A stretch of 64,000 nucleotides of DNA, from positions 1-64,000 of the forward strand of contig JAFSMO010000027.1 of NCBI GenBank assembly GCA_017447865.1, in the 5' to 3' direction. Shown one piece after another: positions 39,801-48,444 of this stretch; the first letter of the stretch is position 1, and the number at the start of each line of letters is the position of its first letter. The position numbers and the translations under genes are program-made. The notes under the pieces are model-generated. The model made no database searches, was not told the origin of the DNA, and worked only from the letters and a program-made list of their open reading frames with translations. This DNA is from Thermoguttaceae bacterium (GTDB lineage: Bacteria > Planctomycetota > Planctomycetia > Pirellulales > Thermoguttaceae).

Positions 39801-40000
39801 GATTCTGCCCTCAAGCTCACGAAGCTTTTTTCTTTCGGCGTAAATCTCAGGTTTCGCGTTTCTGGAAAACCATATCGGTCTGTCTTTTAATCTTTCGGAC
39901 GTTTTTTTTGTAAAGTTGAGTAAAATATTTCGGTTGTAATGAAATTTCCACTTATTCCAGTTTTAATGAATAAAATGGCAGATTTTGGGGGGTGGGACGC

Positions 40001-40029
40001 TTGAAACTTTTCCACGTTTCGGGTATAAT
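40001..40029 (+). promoter_or_regulatory. promoter of the secreted hydrolase run
   Basis: TTGAAA (40001-40006) and a perfect TATAAT (40024-40029) are 17 bases apart, ~50 bases before ATG 40087. It may also drive the GH43-like gene 36 bases downstream of the first gene. Confidence 0.75.
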
Positions 40030-40086
40030 GCGTGAAATTGATCCTTTCAGTCATCATTTTGTTTACCCTCACCAAGGAGTCAAATC

Positions 40087-41025
40087 ATGAAAAAACTCGC
40101 CATTTTGGGAGCCGCTCTGGCTCTGATTTTTACGTTCTGCTTTAGCCTCACCACCGTCCGGGCGGACGACTCTGGGAAAGAGTTGAAGGTCCTTACATTT
40201 AATATTCGTCTGAGCTACGGCGAAGTTGGAAAACCGACCGAGTGGAAAAACCGCAAAGGCCTGGTCGCCGACATCATGCGCGCCGGTGATTACGATTTCA
40301 TCGGGATTCAGGAAGCGATCATCACGCAGAAACCGGACCTGAATCAGGTGGAAGACCTGAAAGCGCTGCTTCCCGAGTACGGCCTTCTGACCCGTTCGCG
40401 TATGGTCTCCGAGGAGGAAGGCGAGTCCACCCCGATCATGTGGCGCAAGGACCGCTGGGAAATGGACGAGCAGGAGCACGGCGTCTTCTGGCTCTCCGAC
40501 ACGCCGGACGTTCCGCAGTCGATCACGTGGGAAAACGCCTGCCCGCGCACGGTCGTTTGGGGAAAATTCCACGAACTGGCCGACGGGAAACGCACGGGCC
40601 GCGTGGTTTACTTCATTAATACGCACTTCGACCACGTGAGCGAAAAAGCCCGCCAGCTCTCCGGCGTCGCCATTGCGGATTTCATCGCGAAGCACGTGAA
40701 AGAGGGCGAGGTCGCGTTCGTGACCGGCGACTTCAACTCGGGTGAAAACTCCCAGGCGCTGAAGTACCTGAAGGGCGAGGAAGCCGAAATCCAGGCGAAG
40801 GACGTGAAAGGCCCGATCGCCATGGTCGATACTTACCGCGTGGTGAACCCGGACGAAAAAGACGTTCAGACGTTCCACGGTTTCGGAACGGTCAAATTCA
40901 GTGTGAAGATCGACTATATATTAATGTACGGCGATCTGAAAGTCAAATCGGCCAAGATCATCCGCGACAAGACGGACATTTTCCCGTCTGACCACTACCC
41001 GGTCAACGCGGTGATGGAATATTAA
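40087..41025 (+). CDS. secreted endonuclease/exonuclease/phosphatase-family enzyme
   Basis: This 312-aa protein has a signal peptide (AILGAALALIFTFCFSLTTVRA) and a complete EEP domain: LKVLTFNIRL, the metal-binding Glu in IGIQEA, INTHFDHV, GDFNSGENS and the catalytic SDHYPVNAV near the C-terminus. Members hydrolyse phosphodiesters (nucleic acids, sphingomyelin, phosphoinositides); the secreted planctomycete/Bacteroidetes type often sits near carbohydrate-active enzymes, as here. The substrate is not fixed. AAGGAG precedes the ATG and a consensus promoter lies upstream. The GH43-like gene starts 36 bases downstream, so they are probably co-transcribed. Confidence 0.9.
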   Translation: MKKLAILGAALALIFTFCFSLTTVRADDSGKELKVLTFNIRLSYGEVGKPTEWKNRKGLVADIMRAGDYDFIGIQEAIITQKPDLNQVEDLKALLPEYGLLTRSRMVSEEEGESTPIMWRKDRWEMDEQEHGVFWLSDTPDVPQSITWENACPRTVVWGKFHELADGKRTGRVVYFINTHFDHVSEKARQLSGVAIADFIAKHVKEGEVAFVTGDFNSGENSQALKYLKGEEAEIQAKDVKGPIAMVDTYRVVNPDEKDVQTFHGFGTVKFSVKIDYILMYGDLKVKSAKIIRDKTDIFPSDHYPVNAVMEY

Positions 41026-41061
41026 GGTCTTAGGAAAATTTGCCCCTTCAGGAACCTTCGC

Positions 41062-42093
41062 ATGAAAAACGTCATTTTTTTCTTCGTCGCACTATTTTTT
41101 GGCTCGGCGGTCTGGGCGGCTGAGTTCAAGGCCATTACGCCCGCCGACTTCGAGCCGATCCGGAACCCCGAGATGAAATTTCCCGCCGGGGACGAACTGA
41201 AAGACTCCGAGTGGAAGGCGCAGAAGGCCAAGGACCCGACCGTGGTCTGGTTCAAGGACCGCTACTTCATGTACTTCTCGCTCTTTCCGCGGGACGCCAA
41301 AGTTTCCGCCTGCTGCCTGGCGATCGGGATCGCGGAGAGTACCGACCTGACGCACTGGACCTTCGCCGGCGTGATGAAGCCGCTCGGCGATACGGACTCG
41401 AACGGCTGCGGCGCGCCGTGCGCCAAAGTTTGGGACGACCAGGTCCACCTTTTCTACCAGTCCTACGGAAACGGGCCGAAGGACTCGATCCACTACGCGG
41501 TTTCCGACGACGGGATCCACTTCCGCCCGAAAGGTGAAAATCCGATTTTCTTCCCGGAAGGGGATTGGACCAACGGCCGCGGGATCGACGCGGATTTCTT
41601 CGAGTTCAAGGGGAAGTGCTTCCTCTACGTCGCCACGCGTGACCCGGAGGGCAAGATCCAGAAAATTGCCGTGGCCGTCGCGGAAAACCGGGATGAAATC
41701 GGGCGCGGGAAGTGGAAAATGGCGTACGACGGACCGATCATGGAGCCGGTGCTTCCGTGGGAAACCCGCTGCATCGAGGCACCGACGCTCATCGAGCACG
41801 ACGGACGCGCGTTCATGTTCTACGCCGGCGGCTACAACAATGACCCGCAGCACATCGGCGTGGCGGTCAGCGACGACGGGATCCACTTCAAGCGCCTCTG
41901 GGACGTTCCGTTGATCACGAACGGTCCGAAAGACCAGTGGAATTCCTCCGAATCGGGCCACCCGGGCATTTTCCAGGCGCCGGACGGTCAGACGTACCTC
42001 TTTTTCCAGGGAAACGACACGCACGGCAAGACGTGGTTCCTCTCCCGGGTCAAAATCGGCTGGAAAGACGGTTTGCCCTTTGTTTTTAAGTAG
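41062..42093 (+). CDS. secreted five-bladed beta-propeller glycosidase (GH43-like)
   Basis: This 343-aa protein has a signal peptide (VIFFFVALFFGSAVWAA). A beta-propeller enzyme follows, with repeated blades: KDPTVVWFKDRYFMYFS, APCAKVWDDQVHLFYQSY, YAVSDDGIHFRP, APTLIEHDGRAFMFYAGGY and a second VSDDGIHFKR. Asp58 in KDPT fits the catalytic base of GH43/GH32-type propellers, and acidic residues in the middle blades could be the acid and pKa modulator. Substrate is unknown (arabinosides, xylosides or others). AGGA precedes the ATG by 8 bases. Its stop codon TAG is the first base triplet of the AGTCAGT palindromic element. Confidence 0.8.
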   Translation: MKNVIFFFVALFFGSAVWAAEFKAITPADFEPIRNPEMKFPAGDELKDSEWKAQKAKDPTVVWFKDRYFMYFSLFPRDAKVSACCLAIGIAESTDLTHWTFAGVMKPLGDTDSNGCGAPCAKVWDDQVHLFYQSYGNGPKDSIHYAVSDDGIHFRPKGENPIFFPEGDWTNGRGIDADFFEFKGKCFLYVATRDPEGKIQKIAVAVAENRDEIGRGKWKMAYDGPIMEPVLPWETRCIEAPTLIEHDGRAFMFYAGGYNNDPQHIGVAVSDDGIHFKRLWDVPLITNGPKDQWNSSESGHPGIFQAPDGQTYLFFQGNDTHGKTWFLSRVKIGWKDGLPFVFK

Positions 42094-42231
42094 TCAGAAG
42101 TCAGTAGTCAGTGGTCAGTAGTCAGTAGTCAGTAGTCAGCGTTCTGCCTTCGGCAGAATATGGGTTTCAGGGGGAAAACCGAATCCCGTATTTCGGCGCA
42201 GCCGAAACTCTGAAAACTGAAAACTGAAAAC
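42091..42231. repeat. AGTCAGT-word palindromic element, copy 2
   Basis: The left arm (42091-42140) repeats AGTAGTCAGT. The two inner hairpins (TTCTGCC-TTC-GGCAGAA and TTTCGGC-GCA-GCCGAAA) match copy 1 at 5613-5734. The right arm has been replaced by CTGAAAACTGAAAACT words, so the outer stem is lost. It lies between the GH43-like gene and the next hydrolase. Confidence 0.85.
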
Positions 42232-42259
42232 TCCCCCTCCCCCTCGCAAAGGTTCAAAG

Positions 42260-44266
42260 ATGAAACGAAAACTACTCACATTTACCGGTTTTTTCCTTTC
42301 CGTGTTCATGGTCCTGGCGCAGGTTCAGGCGCAGAATCTCGATGAAAACGGGAAACTCCCCCGGGCGACGGCCGAGTCGCAGGGGCTTTCGTCGGACGTT
42401 CTGACCCGGCTGATCGACCGGCTGGACGCGGAAGTCACCGCGCCGAACAGCGTGATGGTCCTGCGTCACGGCAAAGTGATCGGCGAGTGCTGGTGGGCGC
42501 CGCATTCTCCCGAAACGACCCACGCGCTGTACTCGCTGAGCAAGAGTTTCTGCTCGACGGCCGCCGGTTTCGCGATTTCGGAAGGAAAACTCAGTCTGGA
42601 CGATCGGCTCGTGGACCTTTTCCGGGAGCACCTCCCCGCCGATTTTGAAAACCCGGAGCCCGCGGACAAATACGACCTTCTGAAAAAGTCGCGTCTGCGT
42701 GACCTCCTTTCCATGTCGTGCGGCCAGGAAAGCGAGCCGAAGCTCAAGGGGCTTTCCCTGAACGATTTCTCCAGGCCCGAGGAGGGGGACTGCTGGCAGA
42801 AAGAATTTTTTGCCGTGCCGTTTACCAAGGAGCCGGGGACGCACTTCCGCTACAATACGCCGGGGACTTTCATGGTTTCCGCGGCCGTGCAGCAGGCGGT
42901 CGGAGAAAAGATCCGCGACTACCTGGTGCCGCGTCTCTTTGAGCCGCTGAAGATCGAAACGCCGTACTGGCAGGAATCGCCGAACGGCATTAATAAAGGC
43001 GGGACGGGCCTCTACCTCAAGACCGAGGACATTGCGAAGTTCGGCCAGTTCATCCTCCAGCGCGGCCAGTGGAACGGGAAGCAGCTCCTCCCGGCCGAGT
43101 GGGTCGATCAGGCGACTTCCACCCAGGTTTCCAACGATAACGGGGGGAATATTGACTGGCGGCAGGGCTACGGCTTCCAGTTCTGGCGGTGCCGCTTCAA
43201 CGTCTTCCGCGGGGACGGAATGTTCAGCCAGTTCATGATCGCGATCCCGGACAAAGACGTGGTGCTCGCGATGACGAACGACTCGAACGAGTACCAGAAG
43301 ATCCTGAATATTGTGTTCGAGGTGCTTCTGCCGGAGCTTCAGCCCGACGCGCAAACGAAAGAGTCAGTCTTCAGTGACGCACCGCTCCCGGAAAACCCGG
43401 CGGCGGTCGAGAGACTGCAGAACCGGGCGAAACAGTTGAAGGCCCGGGACGGCCAGTCGCCGAGCGTGGTGCTGGAAAAACTGTGCTGCCCGAGCAAGAT
43501 TTTGGGCTGCGACGTGGAGTTTTACGCCTACTTGCCGCAGGGCTACGCCATCAGCGGGTTCCAGTACCCGACGCTTTATCTGCTGCACGGCGGTGGCGGC
43601 GTGGACCAGGGCGAAGCGTGGAGCAAAAAAGGGAACGTGAAGCGGATCTCGGACGAATTCTTCCGGAATCGTGCCGAAAAAGCGATCGTGATCATGCCGA
43701 GCTGCAAGGACGCGCGCTGGCGGAACGATTTTGAAGGAAAGGTCCTTTACGAGGATTTCTTCATCAAAGAGCTGATCCCGTACGTGGAATCGATTTTCCG
43801 CTGCAAGGCCGGGCCGGAAAACCGCGCCATTGCCGGGCTTTCCCGCGGCGGCTACGGCTCGCTCTTCTACTCGCTGCGCCACCCGGACGTTTTCGGGACG
43901 TGCTTCGCGATGAGCCCGACGATCCGGACGTACGACGAGATCCGGAACATGAGCCAGAAAGATTTCATCTGGCTTTACGAGACGTGCGTCAAGCCGGGCC
44001 ACAAAGAGGGGGATGAGCGGTTGACCCCGTTCTTCTACGAGCACGATCTGCTCACCATGGCGTCCAAACTCCCCGAAAACTTTAACGGCGTGCGCCTCTT
44101 CATCGATTGCGGTTACGACGACCAGTTCATCGAGGGCGTTTGCCTCTTCAACGACGCGCTGGAAAAGAAGCGGGTCCCGCACGTACTTCGGCTCCGCGCC
44201 GGGGCGCATACGTGGGATTTCTGGCAGACCAGCCTGAGAAGCGCGTACCAGTTCTGGCTCGATTGA
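42260..44266 (+). CDS. fusion of beta-lactamase-family hydrolase and esterase
   Basis: This 668-aa secreted protein (signal ~5-24, LTFTGFFLSVFMVLAQVQA) joins two hydrolases. Residues ~35-365 are a serine beta-lactamase/DD-peptidase-like domain: S-x-x-K as SLSK (92-95), the Tyr motif in RYNTPGTF (Tyr198) and LVPRLFEPLKI. Such domains are often esterases or D-aminopeptidases. Residues ~400-668 are an alpha/beta esterase of the feruloyl-esterase/esterase-D type: YPTLYLLHGGGG, nucleophile elbow GLSRGG (~527), Asp in IDCGYDDQF and His in GAHTWDFW. Together with the neighbouring GH43-like and EEP genes it suggests removal of esters from plant polysaccharides. AAAGG precedes the ATG. Confidence 0.88.
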   Translation: MKRKLLTFTGFFLSVFMVLAQVQAQNLDENGKLPRATAESQGLSSDVLTRLIDRLDAEVTAPNSVMVLRHGKVIGECWWAPHSPETTHALYSLSKSFCSTAAGFAISEGKLSLDDRLVDLFREHLPADFENPEPADKYDLLKKSRLRDLLSMSCGQESEPKLKGLSLNDFSRPEEGDCWQKEFFAVPFTKEPGTHFRYNTPGTFMVSAAVQQAVGEKIRDYLVPRLFEPLKIETPYWQESPNGINKGGTGLYLKTEDIAKFGQFILQRGQWNGKQLLPAEWVDQATSTQVSNDNGGNIDWRQGYGFQFWRCRFNVFRGDGMFSQFMIAIPDKDVVLAMTNDSNEYQKILNIVFEVLLPELQPDAQTKESVFSDAPLPENPAAVERLQNRAKQLKARDGQSPSVVLEKLCCPSKILGCDVEFYAYLPQGYAISGFQYPTLYLLHGGGGVDQGEAWSKKGNVKRISDEFFRNRAEKAIVIMPSCKDARWRNDFEGKVLYEDFFIKELIPYVESIFRCKAGPENRAIAGLSRGGYGSLFYSLRHPDVFGTCFAMSPTIRTYDEIRNMSQKDFIWLYETCVKPGHKEGDERLTPFFYEHDLLTMASKLPENFNGVRLFIDCGYDDQFIEGVCLFNDALEKKRVPHVLRLRAGAHTWDFWQTSLRSAYQFWLD

Positions 44267-44434
44267 CCCCGATTCGGGTGAAGCAAGACTCAGAAATTTT
44301 GGGATTTGGAGGCCCGGCGGAAACGTCGGGCCTGCTTACAAATCGGGCAAAACTTAAATTAAACCAGAGACGAAAAATGCCCAAGTCCCGAATACGCGAC
44401 GCCGAATCCCTCCGGAAACTTCCGAAGCCGCAAT

Positions 44435-44603
44435 AGGCCCCGCGGATCAGGCGGATTAGGCGGATCTGGGCGGATTGGATTTTAAATATTTAAATCGTTG
44501 AAGCGTTTGAGTGTTCGCGCCCGTTTTGAATGATTTAATTAAATATTTAAAAATCCTCTTAAATCCGCCCAGATCCGCCTGATCCGCCCAATCCGCGGGG
44601 CCT
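44435..44603. repeat. GGCGGAT-word mega-hairpin
   Basis: The left arm (44435-44480) is built of GGATCAGGCGGATTAGGCGG words; the right arm (44561-44603) is the inverse. AT-rich inner arms (44481-44498 with 44538-44557) extend the stem. It lies between the convergent 3' ends of the fusion hydrolase and holA and spans almost 170 bases. The remainder of the 412-base gap (44267-44434) holds a small AGGCCCG/CGGGCCT hairpin and nothing else recognised. Confidence 0.85.
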
Positions 44604-44678
44604 ATAATCGCTGGAGTTTGCAGTGAGCTGGACGTGAACTTCGAGTTGGTCCCGTTTTGGTTTTGGTGGAAGCCGATT

Positions 44679-45737
44679 TTATTTCTTCGCCGGGACCATC
44701 AGCCTGAGAATGAATCGTTCCAGAAGGAGCCGGTCGGGCATCGCGCTCTCGCCCTTCAGATGAAAATCCAGCTCGACGAGCCACGGGAGGAGTTTCCTGC
44801 CGCGCTCCCGGCCCAAACGTTTCAGCTGGGCGGCGGTCTTTTGCAGAAAAAAGCGGTTTACTCCGGCGGTGGTCAGCGCGGCGTTCAGGTCGGGGCGGCG
44901 CCCCATCCGCTCGTCTTCCTCGATGAGCCGCACGGCCGTCGCCAGCCGGCGCAGCGAACTGGAGATCTGGGCCAAAACCGCGATCGGCGCCTCGCCGGAG
45001 TCCAGTAGCTGACCCAAATATTGAAGCGCCTCCTTCGCGCGGCCGTCCAGAATGCAGTCCACGAGCGTCCAGACGGTCTGCGTGCGCCACGAGCCGGAAT
45101 TTTGCCGGACCTGGACCTCCGTGACCGGCTCGTCCTTTTCCACCGTGAGGGCGAGTTTGCTGAGTTCCTGGTCCAAAATCCCCATTTCCGTGCCGATTTG
45201 CGAGACGAGCAGCGCGGCGGCGGAGGGCTGGATCGTGAATTTGTACTTCTTCTTCGCAGTCTCGCAGACCCAAGCGGGAAGCTCCCCTTTTTCGTTCAGG
45301 GGTTTGCAGCTGATGAGCGTCCCGTTCCCCTCGACCAGCTTGAAGAGGCGCGTGTTCGTCGGGAAGGACTTCAACTCCAGCACGAGGATCCCCATTTCGA
45401 CCGGGTCCGCCGCGTACTTTTCGAGCAATTCGCGGTTTTTCGTGATGAAATCCTCCGCGTTATTCAGAATGACCAGCCGGCACGGAGGGCCGAAGAGTGA
45501 AAACGTCGTGAGTTCCTCCACCACTTCTTTCCACGGCACGACGCTCCCGTTGAACTCGGCGGGAGCCAGAGCGTCAGGCTTTTCCTGAAGCGACTGCGCC
45601 ACCACGGAGGGAATTTTCGCCAGCACGGTCCGCCGGAGGAAGGATTCTTCGCCGAAAACGGCGCAGACCCCCTTCGGAACGAGTTTTTCCGGATGGGCGA
45701 GCCAGTCGAGTGCGGAAATTTGGTTTTCTGTGGCCAT
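44679..45737 (-). CDS. holA: DNA polymerase III delta subunit
   Basis: HolA opens the sliding clamp within the clamp-loader complex. The 352-aa protein fits: N-terminal VCAVFGEESFLRRTVLAKI, the middle LFGPPCRLVILNNAEDFITKNRELLEKY, the AAA+ lid region with ELSKLAL, and a C-terminal helical collar (QTVWTLVDCILDGRAKEALQYLGQLL, SSSLRRLATAVRLI). The arginine-free, degenerate ATPase is typical of delta. The frame allows GTG at 45749; ATG at 45737 is preferred for MATENQ. It follows ribD by 15 bases on the same strand, so ribD-holA are probably co-transcribed. Confidence 0.85.
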   Translation of the reverse strand: MATENQISALDWLAHPEKLVPKGVCAVFGEESFLRRTVLAKIPSVVAQSLQEKPDALAPAEFNGSVVPWKEVVEELTTFSLFGPPCRLVILNNAEDFITKNRELLEKYAADPVEMGILVLELKSFPTNTRLFKLVEGNGTLISCKPLNEKGELPAWVCETAKKKYKFTIQPSAAALLVSQIGTEMGILDQELSKLALTVEKDEPVTEVQVRQNSGSWRTQTVWTLVDCILDGRAKEALQYLGQLLDSGEAPIAVLAQISSSLRRLATAVRLIEEDERMGRRPDLNAALTTAGVNRFFLQKTAAQLKRLGRERGRKLLPWLVELDFHLKGESAMPDRLLLERFILRLMVPAKK

Positions 45738-45752
45738 GGTAAAAATCACGAG

Positions 45753-46916
45753 TTAAACGAGCCGCCGGTTGGGTTCCAAATCGCCAAAACGCTCAGCGAA
45801 AGACTGCTTTACGACTCGGCCGGTGAGCAAAACGTCAGGGCCAAACTGGAGGATTTGCATCGCTTCGAGCTGGAAGGCTTTTTCCATTCGGTCGATTCCA
45901 TGCCCGCCGATGGGCGTCACCGCGTCGCGGCCGCCACAGAGTTTCGGCGCGATGAACGCCTGGACCTCGTCGATTTCCTGAAGGTCGAGCAGGGCGCCAA
46001 GGACGGAACTTCCCCCCTCGACCAAGAGGTTGGTCAGGCGGCGCCGGCCCAGCTCGTCCAGCAGTTCCGCCATTTGCGCGGCGCGCTCGCTTCGCGTGAA
46101 GCGGAAAATCTCGCAGCCGGCCGCCTCGAACGGCTGGATCTTTTCCTCCGGGATCTCGGAACCCACCGCCAGCAAAACGGGAAATTCGCGGGCCGTCTGC
46201 ACCAGTTGGGAGGTCAGAGGCGTTTCGAGCCGGGCGTCCGCCACGACCCGGAGCGGCTGACGGAGCACGTTCCCGCTTTTCGGCCGGGCGTTGAGCATCG
46301 GATCGTCGGCCAGAACCGTCCCGGCTCCGACCAGGATCGCGTCCATTCGACCGCGGGTTTCATGCACAAAATCGCGGGCTTCGCCGGAAGTGATCCAGCG
46401 CGAGGAACCGGTCCGCGTGGCGATTTTCCCGTCGAGCGTCATGGCCCACTTCGCCGTGACCCACGGGCGGCCCGCCGTCACGAGTTTCAGGTACGGCGCG
46501 TTCAGCCGCCGCGCTTCTTCCCCGCCGCCCCCGACCGAAACGGAAATCCCCGCCTCCTCGAGGATTTTGAACCCTTTTCCCGAGACTTCCGGGAAGGGGT
46601 CACTCATCGCCGCGACCACCCGGGCGACGCGGGCTTTTACGAGAGCCAGAGCGCACGGCGGAGTTTTCCCGTAGTGGGAGCACGGCTCCAGCGTGACGTA
46701 AGCGGTCGCGCCGACCACGGAATTTCCGCGTTTTTCGGCGTCGAGCAATGCGTTCACTTCCGCGTGGTTCGTGCCGTACTTTTCGTGCCAGCCTTCCCCG
46801 AGGACTTCACCCTCCGGCGAAACCAGCACGCAGCCGACCATGGGATTGGGTTCAACCCGGCCCCGACCACGTTCGGCCAGGGCGAGGGCACGGTGCATAA
46901 AATCCAAATCGTTCAT
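45753..46916 (-). CDS. ribD: RibD, bifunctional riboflavin deaminase/reductase
   Basis: RibD catalyses two steps of riboflavin synthesis: deamination of the pyrimidinone and NADPH reduction of the ribosyl chain. The 387-aa protein has both domains. The N-terminal deaminase (~1-145) has zinc ligands in TNHAEVNAL and the P-C-x(n)-C pair in LEPCSHYGKTPPC. The reductase (~150-370) shows VTAKWAMTLDGKIATRTGSSRWITS, ILVGAGTVLADDPMLNAR and LLVEGGSSVLGALL. Length and order are typical. It lies 35 bases after rsmG and 15 bases before holA on the same strand; other rib genes are not here. Confidence 0.96.
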   Translation of the reverse strand: MNDLDFMHRALALAERGRGRVEPNPMVGCVLVSPEGEVLGEGWHEKYGTNHAEVNALLDAEKRGNSVVGATAYVTLEPCSHYGKTPPCALALVKARVARVVAAMSDPFPEVSGKGFKILEEAGISVSVGGGGEEARRLNAPYLKLVTAGRPWVTAKWAMTLDGKIATRTGSSRWITSGEARDFVHETRGRMDAILVGAGTVLADDPMLNARPKSGNVLRQPLRVVADARLETPLTSQLVQTAREFPVLLAVGSEIPEEKIQPFEAAGCEIFRFTRSERAAQMAELLDELGRRRLTNLLVEGGSSVLGALLDLQEIDEVQAFIAPKLCGGRDAVTPIGGHGIDRMEKAFQLEAMQILQFGPDVLLTGRVVKQSFAERFGDLEPNRRLV

Positions 46917-46951
46917 GAAAAAAACACTTGATCAAACGTTTCGTGAAAATT

Positions 46952-48202
46952 TTATTCTTCGGAGCCGCGCTTAAACTTTTTCGGGCCGTGGATTTTTTTC
47001 CTTTCGCTCCGAAAACCGGACTCCAATCCGCCGCCGCGTCCGCCAAAGCCCGGTTCATGATCGGGACGTTCTGAACTTTCGGAACGTTTTGAACGGCCTC
47101 GGCTGGAGGCGGAACGTTTCCCTTTCTCGCCTCGGCCGCGGTCGGCACGCCCGGGACGGTCTGCCCGGTCAGACTTTGAACCGAACGGCTTGCGCGGCGC
47201 GTGTTTCCGGATCGAAACCTGATCTCCGTCTTCGTCCAGACCGGCAAAATCGGCGGCGTCCACGTACTCGACCGTTTCCTCCACGACGCGGGATTTCCGC
47301 CGTTTGTCGTGGTCGAATTTGTTGCGCGACTTGGACGTTTCCAGCGAGGAAAGCACGCACAAATTCCCTTTCCCGATCTTTTCCTCCGGGCAGATCTGCA
47401 AAATGACGCTTTTCGCGCCGTTTTCCTGCTCGGTCGGGTTTTCTGCCCGGTCGGGTTTTTCTGCTTCCTCAGCAGAAAGTTCATCGGTCGAAAGTTTCAC
47501 CTCGTCCGACCCGGGAGTCGTGTACTCTTTCAGCTTGCGCAACGCCAGACCGTGCATGAGGGAGTAGTGGCGGGCCTCGCCGCGTTCCACCGTCCATTTC
47601 GGCCCTTTGACCAGCAGCATCCGGTCAAAGTGCGGCCAGCACGGTTTGAACCACTCGAGGATTTTTCTCATCGAGGCGACCGCGCGGAACGTCAGCGTGT
47701 GGAACTGCCAATTCCCCAAAATGTCCTGCCCCAGCGCGCAGTAAACGGGGATCGGAAGCTGAAGCTCATGAATGATTTCCGCCAGTACTTTCGCCTTTTT
47801 CGCGACGCACTCCACGAGCGAGATGGAAACGTCCGGGCGAAGAATTCCGAGCAAAATCCCCGGGACGCCGTTTCCGGAGCCGACGTCCAGAACCTTTTCG
47901 TCGGGCGCAAGGAATTCGGAAAACGCCAGCGTATCGACCAGGTCGCGGGTCACGAATTTTTCGTACGTCGTGTGGCGCGTCAGGTTGATCTTCGTGTTCC
48001 AGTCCCACTCCAGCTCGCAGAATTTTTCCAAAAGCTCGATCTGCGGCTCCGAGATTTCGATCCCGTACTTTGCGAGCGTCGCTTTGAGCGTTTCCAGGGA
48101 AGGCGCGTCCGTAACTGGCGCGGGGCGTTTGGTTTCTTCCTGAGAATTTTCCAGAGTTTCGTTTTGCGTTTCTTCGGGATTCAGTTCGATTTCGTCACTC
48201 AT
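46952..48202 (-). CDS. rsmG: RsmG, 16S rRNA m7G527 methyltransferase, with long basic tail
   Basis: RsmG methylates G527 (E. coli numbering) of 16S rRNA using SAM. The core (~30-235) has LLEKFCELEWDWNTKINLTRHT, the SAM loop KVLDVGSGNGVPGILL, FRAVASMRKILEW and LLVKGPKW. The family is normally ~200-240 residues; here it is 416. An acidic insertion precedes the last core strand (SVILQICPE), and a ~130-residue Arg/Lys/Ser/Gly-rich tail follows, likely unstructured and RNA-binding. The frame opens at 48256, but a promoter (TTGCGT, 16 bases, TAAAAT at 48261-48288) would start transcription at that codon, so ATG 48202 is preferred. Followed by ribD and holA. Confidence 0.85.
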   Translation of the reverse strand: MSDEIELNPEETQNETLENSQEETKRPAPVTDAPSLETLKATLAKYGIEISEPQIELLEKFCELEWDWNTKINLTRHTTYEKFVTRDLVDTLAFSEFLAPDEKVLDVGSGNGVPGILLGILRPDVSISLVECVAKKAKVLAEIIHELQLPIPVYCALGQDILGNWQFHTLTFRAVASMRKILEWFKPCWPHFDRMLLVKGPKWTVERGEARHYSLMHGLALRKLKEYTTPGSDEVKLSTDELSAEEAEKPDRAENPTEQENGAKSVILQICPEEKIGKGNLCVLSSLETSKSRNKFDHDKRRKSRVVEETVEYVDAADFAGLDEDGDQVSIRKHAPRKPFGSKSDRADRPGRADRGRGEKGKRSASSRGRSKRSESSERPDHEPGFGGRGGGLESGFRSERKKIHGPKKFKRGSEE

Positions 48203-48260
48203 TTGATTTTCATTAATTCGTTTTCGGGTTTTGAAGAGTCGATCAAAAACACTCATTTCT

Positions 48261-48288
48261 ATTTTAACAGAACTTCGAAAAGACGCAA
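48261..48288 (-). promoter_or_regulatory. promoter of rsmG-ribD-holA
   Basis: On the minus strand TTGCGT (48283-48288) and TAAAAT (48261-48266) are 16 bases apart. The expected start of transcription (~48254) coincides with the first in-frame ATG (48256), arguing for the downstream start at 48202 or for leaderless translation. Confidence 0.5.
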
Positions 48289-48310
48289 GGGCTGGAGGGG
48301 AAAAATAAAC

Positions 48311-48358
48311 GAAAAAATCACCATTTCATTTCTGCTGAAATGGTGATTTTTCTTCTTT
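48311..48358. terminator. 16-bp bidirectional terminator
   Basis: A perfect 16-bp stem (48313-48328 with 48336-48351), AAAAATCACCATTTCA with its complement, has T-rich tails on both strands. On the minus strand it ends the STN-protein transcript, ~100 bases after the stop at 48445. Confidence 0.9.
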
Positions 48359-48444
48359 TGGGCGTTTGAGTTTCGATTCCTGATGAATTCAGGCAAACGA
48401 ATTCGCGGATTCATGAGTTTGGGTTTTCAGAAAGGTGGGAAGAT

